Both the position numbers and the translations under genes were made by a program. The notes below the pieces were generated by a model, which was not told where the DNA came from, made no database searches, and worked only from the letters and a program-made list of their open reading frames with translations. This document shows, piece after piece, positions 1 through 6,936 of a DNA stretch of 10,476 nt. This stretch comes from Chromera velia (lineage: Eukaryota; Sar; Chromeraceae), in NCBI GenBank assembly GCA_018398765.1, contig JAHBMJ010002839.1, forward strand, positions 5,001-15,476, written 5' to 3'. Position 1 is the first letter of the stretch. The number at the start of each line of letters is the position of its first letter.

Positions 1-3
1 AGC

Positions 4-72
4 TGTTGGGCGCCCAACACACCCAACAAGAAAGCCCAACACGGCCCAACAGCCCAACAAACACTCCCAACA
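4..72. repeat. GCCCAACA octamer cluster with 16-bp palindrome
   Basis: Exact GCCCAACA copies start at 12, 34, 44 and 52, a 7-base match (CCCAACA) lies at 66-72 and a near copy at 21-28. The inverted form TGTTGGGC at 4-11 abuts the copy at 12-19, giving a perfect 16-bp palindrome. The same octamer returns at 445-535 and 602-609, so the first 610 bases form one repeat domain. No coding sequence overlaps it. It could be the end of an inverted-repeat (foldback) element or a dense protein-binding site cluster; the sequence does not decide. Confidence 0.7.
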
Positions 73-440
73 TGCATAACACGCACAATCATGATGATGA
101 GAATGATCTGGAAGAATACTAGAACAATATAAAACACTGTTGGTGTTCTAGCAGTCAGCCCAGGTCGCCAGAGAGGACCCGGAAGCAGCAGCACCAGCCG
201 CCTCTTCCCTCTCAACCCATATCCATTTTCTTCTAAACAGTCCCTTCTCTGAATAATATTGTGTGTGCAGGTTTGTCTCAATTTTCTTTGGTATATTGTG
301 AACGTTTTACGAAGAGTTTTAGGCTTATACTGCACCAATGAGCAGCACTGAATATCTAAGACTTGAATGGTGTCTGTTGTATTCATATGCTTTGATACGT
401 GGACCTGGCGTATAAGACAAGCTTGTAGAGAAGGGAAAGG
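73..440. other. No gene seen; spacer between octamer clusters
   Basis: No convincing open reading frame or RNA gene was found. A TATA-like TATAAAAC lies at 128-135 with no recognisable gene downstream. The interval is flanked on both sides by the TGTTGGGC/GCCCAACA clusters, so it may be the interior of a non-autonomous foldback element. Confidence 0.4.
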
Positions 441-443
441 ACC

Positions 444-535
444 TTGTTGGGCTCTGTTGGGCATTGTTGGGCTTTATGACCTGTCATGCAGCTGATGAAA
501 GGCCCAACAGAGCCCAACAGGCAACAAGCCCAACA
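444..535. repeat. Inverted repeat / stem-loop built from octamers
   Basis: The left side has TGTTGGGC at 445, 455 and 465 (10-bp spacing). The right side has the complement GCCCAACA at 502, 512 and 528. Arms 444-462 and 502-520 are complementary at 18 of 19 positions around a 39-nt loop, so the stretch can form a long hairpin in RNA or a cruciform in DNA. A single further GCCCAACA is at 602-609. Confidence 0.7.
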
Positions 536-718
536 GAACCTGGCGACACGACTTTAGACTGACATTTCTCAAGACTGCAGTTGAACTAAAGCTTGAAAAT
601 AGCCCAACATAACACTCCAGAATGTGTTTCATCTGCTAGTTTTAACCTTATAACTTGGGATATAATATACAGTGTAAAAGGATGTAAGAAAAGTTAGGGG
701 TGAAGCTTAGGTATACCC

Positions 719-1078
719 ACAGTACGGCCCCCTAGGTCCACTGCAGATTCCTCCTCTTCTTTCTTTATTCCTTTTATTTCTGTGTGCAGACGCTGTTGCC
801 ATAAGTCTTAGGGCCCTGGCCTGTCCACTGCAGATTCCTCTCCTACTTTCCTTATTTTTTTTGTTTTTCTGTGCAGATGCTGTGGCCGTGAGCCTCAGGG
901 CCCTGGCCTGTCCACTGCAGATTGCTCCCCTTCCTTCTTTATTCCTTTTGTTTCTATACACAGATGCTATGGCCATGAGGGCCCTGGCCTGTCCACTGCC
1001 GATTCCTCTCCTTCTTTCTTTATTTTTTTTTGTTTCTCTGTGCAGACGCTGTGGCCGTGAGCTTCAGGGCCCTGGCCA
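719..1078 (+). repeat. 87-bp minisatellite array A (about 4 units)
   Basis: The landmark GGGCCCTGGCC recurs at 811, 898, 979 and 1067, giving unit lengths 87, 81 and 88; a more diverged unit covers about 719-810. Each unit contains CTGCAG, then a ~40-nt pyrimidine tract ending in TGTGCAG or similar, then a stretch like ATGCTGTGGCC followed by GTGAGC. The 81-bp unit lacks about six bases (AGCCTC) before GGGCC. Open frames on both strands here are a by-product of repetition, and I do not call a protein. The same unit forms array B at 4325-5042. Confidence 0.9.
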
Positions 1079-2370
1079 GGTATCGTGTATATGTTGGAAA
1101 TTGTTGGACGTGAGTGAGGTAAAAGAGTTATAGTATGTTAATATGTCGGAGAGTGATTGCAAACTCTGCAGGCATGTGACAATACGCAGTGTAATGTATA
1201 ACCAAGCTAACTTTTATTTCTAATGGAATACGCTGAATCTGCACACTGATGTAAAGAGGGAGCACACAGCGGGCAACCCCCATGAAAGGTAAGAATGAAT
1301 GTCCACAAACAGATCTGCCGATTTGACACCCACAGAAAGCAGTTCAACCAAACAAATGTTGAGTACTATGATCGTGCAAGAGGTAAATGCTTAGCTTCTG
1401 AAAGCCTGATCGATCCATGGCCTCTAGCCAGAGGGCCTTGCCCACGACTGGCCATCATAGCGTTCTTGTTTTTTCTGGGTGAGGCCCGGCACTGGCCACT
1501 GAATCTTAGTCCACCCAGGAGCCCTACCTCCAAATTCTCATACAAACAAGAGCTGCACCTTACTCCCACAACTTTAGATCACCCGAGATTACCAGCCGTA
1601 ATGCTTTCTCACGAAACTTAAGCACCGATAAACGGTCCTTCGAGAAAGGCTCAGTCTGACCTGCAGCACAGATATGCAAAAATTCATAAAGTGGCTCACC
1701 TTCTGGCCACCCAGAGCTGGCCCCGTCATCCAGAAAGCCTTTCCAGCTCCTTATCTAGAGCTTGTTAGAGCCCATGCATGGAAAGGATTTAATAGAAGCT
1801 TTACTGGGGCAACTTTGTAGGCCCCTTTGCGTGGAGACGGGCCGTGCCCTTCGTGATAGAAGATCGAAATTGCCCTCTCAGGGCAACCAGTAGAGTGAAT
1901 GTCATAAACTCAAGAAAAAGCAAAGAAGCCAATTCTCTAGGCTTTTGATAAAGCCTACTTTCATCGCTGAAGAGCAAGTCTGTATGATGGGAGAGAGGCG
2001 GTGCTCTGATCGACTTGAAACATTCGACAGAATTTCAAAGCCGATTTTGGGAGCCAATTTTAGATCGGCCAACCATGTGACGGCCCCAGAAGGCAAGCTA
2101 CGCATTGCGGGCCAGGCCCCCGGGCCCGGCAGGCCACCAAGGCCAAAAAACACTTCCTGGCTGCGCGCTGACCCATCAAAATGCCGATCTAAAAAATTCT
2201 CAGTCAGGTCTTCAGAAAGTTCTCCTCCAGTCAGAAAGTCGGGTCAACAGAATGGGCCTCTATCCACAAAATTTCATTATCAAACATTTCATTGGATTAT
2301 ATTGGAAAGCTTGACAACGACAAAATTGTGTTCAGCTTGTTGTTCCAGAACCTTATTTTTGAAGGGGTTA
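1079..2370. other. No gene recognised; unique sequence
   Basis: Open frames of 108 codons (from ATG 1295) and about 160 codons (1945-2427) exist on the plus strand. Their translations show no recognisable domain and their composition does not look like conserved protein. A good 5' splice-site match, AAAGGTAAGA, lies at 1285-1294, so an exon could end there, but no partner exon could be identified. A 12-bp inverted repeat (2058-2069 and 2183-2194) lies within it and is listed separately. Confidence 0.4.
2058..2194. repeat. 12-bp inverted repeat flanking a GC-rich core
   Basis: TTTTAGATCGGC at 2058-2069 is the exact complement of GCCGATCTAAAA at 2183-2194. The ~113-bp interior is GC-rich and includes CCCCCGGGCCCGGC-type sequence near 2118-2131. 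The match does not extend into either flank. It could be a very small foldback or MITE-like remnant, or chance. Confidence 0.35.
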
Positions 2371-2404
2371 CAGATTCGGGAGTTTCGTCCCCCTCCCGTA
2401 TCTG
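2371..2404. repeat. 12-bp stem hairpin, 10-nt loop
   Basis: CAGATTCGGGAG (2371-2382) pairs with CTCCCGTATCTG (2393-2404) at 11 of 12 positions around the loop TTTCGTCCCC. Positions 2374-2394 recur, with three mismatches in 21, at 2620-2640, inside a second hairpin. No run of T follows, and in a eukaryotic context it is not called a terminator. Confidence 0.5.
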
Positions 2405-2607
2405 TGTTGGCTGGACACTTCTGGTAGCTCGTGGGAGTGGTTGCCTTGGTGCAAAGGAGTTGTACGACAACTAGAAGGGTTGTCGGACTGGTTTGGATCG
2501 CTCAATCAGGTCAGTTCATTTTGTGTTGTTCCACCAGTAATAGGGGTGTTTCCTAGACATATTTTGGACGTAGACCTGCAGAGCAGGTCGGAAACCCCCC
2601 CCTCCAC

Positions 2608-2641
2608 CAGGGGTATCAAATTCGGTCGTTTCGTACCCCTG
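2608..2641. repeat. 8-bp stem hairpin, partner of the 2371 hairpin
   Basis: CAGGGGTA (2608-2615) pairs perfectly with TACCCCTG (2634-2641) around an 18-nt loop. The loop carries the ATTCGG..GTTTCGT core shared with the hairpin at 2371-2404. C-tracts flank it at about 2594-2602 and 2653-2662. Confidence 0.45.
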
Positions 2642-3064
2642 TGAGAGGGTCCACCCCCCCCTCCCAGTGAGGGAATTAAAAAAATCTTGTTTGCAGAGAT
2701 GAACCTTCTTGGTGTATGCAGAAGGCTTTGTACAATGTCTGTAAGTGTTCCTATGTGACTGCAACCTGGCCATTATGGTTTCTGAATGTCATTAACTGAC
2801 CGGTCTACCTTTGGCAAGGTATGATAAAACTGCCGTCTCCCTTTGCGTGTATTGTTCACCCCTGCCCCCCTCTTTTGCTCTTTGCAGGTCGTGGGTCTCC
2901 TCCAGGAGATGCTTGTTTTCAATGTTTTGTGTCTCAGTCCTTCTTTAACTCCTTCAGAGGTAGGTCTTTGCATTTTTATTAAGGCCGCAGTCTTCAGACT
3001 ATGAAAGGGAGCAGCACCCCTACGTACTGAGCCTATGTTTTTTTCTACTGGCCTAACTGCCTCC
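2642..3064. other. No gene seen; C-tract and spacer
   Basis: A C-rich tract lies at about 2651-2667. A 97-codon minus-strand open frame (2773-3066) has no recognisable domain. Nothing else supportable was found before the 35-bp array begins. Confidence 0.35.
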
Positions 3065-3800
3065 AAAATTTCGCCCTTCTTGCCTGCTTGACTGCCCTCC
3101 AGACTTCGGCTTTTCTGTCTGGCATTGTCTCAGACTGGCTAAATGCTTTCCCAATTTTGGCTTTTCTGCCCGCCCTATTGCCTTCCTAATTTCGGCTTTC
3201 GCCGCGCTCCCAATTTCGGTCTTCCTGCCTGCCCGATTGCCTTCCTAATTTCAGTCTTCTTGCCTGCCTGACTGCCTTCTAAAGTTTTGTATTCTTGCCA
3301 TGCTGACTGCTTTCCCATTTCGGCCTTCTTACCTGCCTGACTGCCCTCCAAATTTCGGTCTTTCTGTCTGCTTCAATGCTTTCTAAATTTCGGCCTTTCT
3401 GTCTGCCTGACTGACTTCGCAATTTTGGCCTTCCTGCCTGCCTGGTTGCCTTCCCAATTTCGGCTTTCCTGCTTATTTGATTGCCTTCCCTATTTTGGCC
3501 TTCCTTCCTGCCCAAGTTTCTTCCTAACGCCTCCTAATTTCGGTCATCCTGCTTGCTCGATGGGCTTCTCAATTTTGTTCTTCCTGCTGGCCCGACTGTC
3601 TTCCCAAATTCGGCCTTCTTATGTGTCTGACTGCCTCCCAGAGTTCGTTCTTTCTGCCCACATGTCTGCCTTCTAATTTCAGTCTTCTTAGCGGCCTGAC
3701 TGCCTTCCAATTTTGGCCTTCCTGCCCGCTTGATTGTCTCCCCAATTTCGGCCTTCCTACCCGTCCGATTGTTTTCCCAATTTCGGTTTTCCTGCTTTCA
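3065..3800 (+). repeat. 35-bp pyrimidine-rich minisatellite, about 20 units
   Basis: An AATTTCGGCCTTC-type landmark recurs with predominantly 35-bp spacing (for example 3321, 3356, 3391, 3426, 3461, 3496 and again 3541, 3576, 3611, 3646). A few steps differ (24, 33, 34, 36, 45 and 51 bp). The typical unit has CGGCCTTCCTGCCTGCC, then TGACTGCCTTCCCAATTT. The plus strand is strongly C/T-rich. The period is not a multiple of three, so the G/R/K/Q-rich open frames on the minus strand are repeat artefacts. It is unrelated in sequence to the 87-bp family on either side. Confidence 0.9.
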
Positions 3801-4299
3801 TGTATCATTCTGATGTAAATTAAAGATACAGGTTATATTTGCATGCATGTTTTTATGTGTATTCTGGCGATTCGACTGACTTTCTGTTTATGTGCACGTA
3901 ATTCTGCAGGTGGCGTTCACGGGTGTGCATGTTTGATATATACTAAGATGCCCCCCCCCCTCTGCCCTTGACACGCCCGCCGTTGAGCAGTGCCTCATAT
4001 GTTTTAAAAATAAAACAGTTATGATCATGAGAAGAAATGCTTCAATCGGATCGATTCAGAGCCATTTAGATACATTTCTTATTGTGTTTTTGTCTTAGCG
4101 TTAATTTACGATGATAGGTACCAGACAATTTATGGTTTTGAAAAAATATATACTCTATATATACATTTTTTTATTTCATTTTTTAAACATCTTACTAAGC
4201 TTAAATAGTCTTAAATAAATTATGAAAATCAACTAGTTTAAAGGTTAAACTATCTATTTTAATCTTTCAAAAACTCAATTTTTCAAAGTCACTTTCCAG
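3801..4299. other. No gene; C10 tract and AT-rich island
   Basis: A run of ten C lies at 3951-3960. From about 4110 to 4300 the sequence is very AT-rich, with ATATATA tracts near 4146-4163. A perfect small hairpin is present: TAGTTTAA (4234-4241), loop AGG, TTAAACTA (4245-4252). An AATAAA-type hexamer occurs near 4009 with no identifiable transcript. No coding sequence can be supported. Confidence 0.5.
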
Positions 4300-4307
4300 T
4301 ATAAAAG
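4300..4307 (+). promoter_or_regulatory. Candidate TATA box before array B
   Basis: TATAAAAG matches the eukaryotic TATA consensus and sits about 25 nt before array B begins. A start site 25-30 nt downstream would fall at the first repeat unit. No other promoter element was recognised. It lies at the edge of an AT-rich island, so chance occurrence is quite possible. Confidence 0.2.
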
Positions 4308-4324
4308 TTTCAATTGCCAGTACA

Positions 4325-5042
4325 GTCAGTTGCCTGTCCATTGCAGATTCCTCTCCTTCCTTCTTTATTCTTTTTGTTTCTTTGTGCAGATGCTGTGGCC
4401 GTGAGCCTCAGGGCCCTGGCCTATGCGCTAGCCTATCCACTGCAGATTCCTCCCCTTCTTTCTTTATTCCTTTTGTTTTTGTGTGCAGACACTATGGCCG
4501 TAAGGGCCCTGGCCTATCTACTACAGATTCTTCTCTTTCCTTCTTTATTTTTTTTGTTTCTCTATGCAAATACTGTGGCCGTGAGCCTCAGGGCCTTGGC
4601 CTGTCCACTGCAGATTCTTCTCCTTCCTTTTTTATTCTTTTTGTTTCTCTATGCAGACGCTGTGGCCATGAGCCTCAGGGCCCTGGCTTATCCACTGCAG
4701 ATTCCTCTTCTTCCTTCTTTATTCTTTTTGTTTCTCTATGCAAACGCTGTGGCCATAAGCCTCAGGGCCCTGGCCTATCCACTGCAGATTCCTCTTCTTC
4801 CTTCTTTATTCTTTTTGATAATGCTTCTCGAGACAGTGTCTACTGTAGATTCCTCTCCTTCCTTCTTAAAAAGTTTATTCTTTAAATTTTATTCCTCTGT
4901 GCAGATGCTGTGGCCGTGAGCCTCAGGGCCCTGGCCTGTCCACTACAGATTCCTCTCCTTTCTTCTTTATTCTTTTTGTTTTTCTGTACAGATACTGTGG
5001 CCGTGAGGGCTCTGGCCTGTCCAAATTCCTCACCTTCTTCTG
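4325..5042 (+). repeat. 87-bp minisatellite array B (about 8 units)
   Basis: GGGCC landmarks occur at 4411, 4504, 4591, 4678, 4765, 4926 and 5007, giving spacings 93, 87, 87, 87, 161 and 81. The 93-bp unit has a 12-bp local duplication around GGCCTATGCGCTAGCC. The 161-bp interval contains a degenerate unit with an insertion near 4818-4885. Units match array A: CTGCAG, pyrimidine tract, TGCAG, ATGCTGTGGCC, GTGAGC. Because 87 is 29 codons, a ~200-codon plus-strand frame stays open and encodes a hydrophobic 29-residue repeat. It has no ATG at its start (TTG at 4314), and I regard it as non-coding unless shown otherwise. Confidence 0.9.
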
Positions 5043-6148
5043 CTGACGTCTAACATCTGTGAGAGCGCTCGACAACCAGCACCAGAACGTAGAGATTCCC
5101 AATGTAAGGCATTTTATCTTCACAGGTAGGTAAAAAATCCGAACTCGATGTTAAAATTGCTCATTTAGAAGCAATGTATGATAGTATAGCTGGTCCAGGA
5201 GGATTTCACTGGCTACTCTAAAAAATGTGTACAGAGACAGCAAGGCATAACATATATTATAGGTACAGACAACATCGGAAGGGATCATGAGACACAAGAA
5301 GAGTTAATAAAATGGTTGTCTGCATGATAAAAAATGAATAGCTTTCTAGATATGTCTCATCCTCTGTATTGAGTGATCACCGGCCGGGGTGCAATGCAGA
5401 CTGTCGTATTGTTTTACATCTCAAGTGTCTCTTACTCTCCATCTCTCTTCTCATTGGGGTGACGGAGGTGCCACTGGGCGAAGCGGTGTAAAGAGGCAAA
5501 TTTCCACTATTCATCCATCATCGGGTAGAGCTGTGTCTATCTGGACAGCTTACTAGTATCAGGGTGGACGCTCTCTTGCATAACTGGCATGATGGAAAGA
5601 AGCTGGGAAGGGCTTTTGCAGTCTGTCAGGACCTTCAACCTAAACGGAAGGCTTCTCGGACCATAGGTCTTCACCCTCTTGAGAGGTCTATTCAGTATGA
5701 AACCTCCCTTCTCTCCCCTTTTCTAGTCTTTCTTTGCCTACCCCAGCCCCCCCTCTATCTTTGCATTTGTTGCTGGGAGCCTTTTGTGCATAGATGTATA
5801 CAGAAAGCCACAGATAGTCTAAGACAGACAGACATGCACGCACAATATTGAAAGTCAGCGGAAGAGAAGATCCGTCATAATTGCATGCTCTTTACTTTGT
5901 TTTCCTCCTCGATTTCCTCTTTGAATTGAAATCTGTCTAGTAAAAACATGGGCTTAAAGTTTTGATTGTTTGTTTCTTTACATATATTTTCTATGGTGTT
6001 TTCCATGTAGTCATAGTATGAAAGTACGTTGTATCCGCTTGTGTTCTCTGCTGCAAATATGCTATTTAATATTTCTTTTTTTATGATTCATTTTTCTTTG
6101 TGACGGATGAAATGTTTTTTTTTTCAGCTTGATTTCACTTTCTTGCAG
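5043..6148. other. No gene recognised; probable intron or intergenic DNA
   Basis: A 95-codon plus-strand open frame begins at 5564 but shows no known domain. The end of the stretch (about 6050-6148) is T-rich with two consecutive AG acceptors, at 6126-6127 and 6147-6148, typical of the 3' end of an intron. The upstream part may therefore be intron of the gene whose exon starts at 6149, but no upstream exon was identified. TGTGACGG at 6099-6106 is discussed as an alternative LTR end. Confidence 0.35.
6143..6148 (+). promoter_or_regulatory. 3' splice site of the LRR exon
   Basis: TTGCAG follows T-rich sequence. The alternative acceptor at 6127 would put an in-frame stop before the LRR reading frame, so 6148 is the acceptor consistent with the protein. 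The site is inferred from sequence only. Confidence 0.4.
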
Positions 6149-6352
6149 ATTTGGTAAGACAAAGGTTCCCTGGGGGGAAACTTGCAGGGCTGGAGGCTCT
6201 GCACCTGTCGGGATGTGGCTTAAAAAATGGTAATTTGGATCTCCTATCCTCTCTCTTCTCTGCTAACATCTGTGCCTGCCTTCTTTATCTAGACTTGAGC
6301 AAGAATTTGTTCGAACCCCCAGCTGGGTATCCCCGGATGCGGAAAGGGTGAT
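6149..6352 (+). pseudogene. Leucine-rich repeat exon remnant
   Basis: Translation from 6151 gives about 66 residues with a ribonuclease-inhibitor-like LRR pattern: LAGLEALHLSGCGLKNGN, a linker with LLSSLFSAN, then LLYLDLSKNLF. That is about one and a half repeats spaced ~28-30 residues apart. It is preceded by a polypyrimidine tract and TTGCAG ending at 6148. An in-frame TGA at 6130-6132 shows that the frame cannot extend upstream past this acceptor, which supports an exon start at 6149. The LRR pattern stops after NLF (about 6312) and the frame ends at TGA 6349-6351. LRRs of this type mediate protein binding in many eukaryotic proteins; no partner or pathway can be named. It is probably the 3' scrap of a host gene cut by the retrotransposon inserted just downstream, or a decayed exon. 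Confidence 0.55.
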
Positions 6353-6377
6353 GGAGTTTATGGTGGGACTCTCATAT
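6353..6377. other. Junction between LRR remnant and proposed LTR
   Basis: These few bases separate the end of the LRR frame from TGTGAG at 6378. If 6378 is the LTR start, the 5 bases before it (CATAT, 6373-6377) would be the left target-site duplication; the right copy would be outside this window. Confidence 0.2.
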
Positions 6378-6880
6378 TGTGAGAGAAAGTGCATGCGGGA
6401 TGGCGTGTCGAGGCGCGCTGGGTAGGCCGCGCGGACCTTTAGTGGGCCGAGGCCTGCATGCATGCGTCAAACTGAATGCGTCATTCTTTCAAATTGTTCA
6501 GACTCGAATTGAGTGCATGCGCCAGGGATACTTGAGTCGGGCTTGAATGTGAGCTCGTGTGATTGAAGGAAACTGTGAGTGCGATCAATCTGTCAGTGGT
6601 TGAAAGTGATAGGATGGCAGTTCAATCAGTCAGACACGCACTGGTGTGCGGGCATGGGTCGTGCAGTTTCTCATGTGCGGTTTCTTATGTTGAAGCAGTG
6701 CCATAATCACTGTCAATGCACTGCCGTCTCCAGTAAACATCTTGACTGTTGCTAGAAGATGGAGTCGAGAAGACTGAAGAACTTTGCTGTCTGGTAGGTT
6801 CAGGCTTTCCTGGTTGTTCTGTTCTGTTCAAGTCTATGTACTTGGCCGTTCCCTAGCTAAGTATATAGCGTACCGTCACA
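6378..6880 (+). mobile_element. Probable 5' LTR of the copia-type element
   Basis: The right end is placed at 6880 because TACCGTCACA is followed, three bases later, by a TGG-initial primer-binding-site candidate and then gag. LTRs normally begin TG and end CA with short inverted termini. TGTGAG at 6378 matches the complement of the TCACA end at five bases and lies just after the LRR remnant. An alternative left end, TGTGACGG at 6099-6106, is an exact 8-nt inverted match to CCGTCACA but would place the LRR remnant inside the LTR. The LTR contains ATGCGTCA twice (6462-6469 and 6476-6483) and a TATATA at 6862-6867 that is too close to the end to be the main promoter. The 3' LTR is outside the window, so the boundaries are provisional. 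Confidence 0.4.
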
Positions 6881-6883
6881 ATT

Positions 6884-6900
6884 TGGTGTTCCCAGGTAGC
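6884..6900 (+). other. Candidate primer-binding site
   Basis: TGGTGTTCCCAGGTAGC begins with TGG, the complement of a tRNA 3' CCA end, three bases after the proposed LTR end. LTR retrotransposons prime minus-strand DNA synthesis at this position. I cannot name the matching tRNA; it does not resemble the complement of eukaryotic initiator tRNA-Met as I know it. Confidence 0.35.
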
Positions 6901-6936
6901 GGATTTGTTCATCGTTTGCTTGGTTCTCTCCTGTGA

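Noticed and set aside
1945-2427. 160-codon plus-strand open frame
   Set aside because: No recognised domain; overlaps open frames in other phases and a hairpin; coding potential not supported.
3279-3808. Minus-strand G/R/K/Q-rich repetitive open frames
   Set aside because: They follow from the 35-bp satellite lacking stops on that strand; the period is not a multiple of three and no start or domain supports a protein.
719-5042. CRISPR-like array
   Set aside because: Repeats are contiguous, without unique spacers between constant repeats, and the context is eukaryotic; these are minisatellites.
5564-5851. 95-codon open frame upstream of the LRR exon
   Set aside because: No LRR or other domain visible, no convincing splice boundaries; probably chance within intron or intergenic DNA.
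6307-6322. GTTCGAACCCCCAGC resembling a tRNA T-arm
   Set aside because: No matching acceptor, D or anticodon arms around it, and it lies within the LRR frame.
6862-6867. TATATA as the LTR promoter TATA box
   Set aside because: It is only about 13 bases from the proposed LTR end, so transcription would start outside the LTR and leave no R region.
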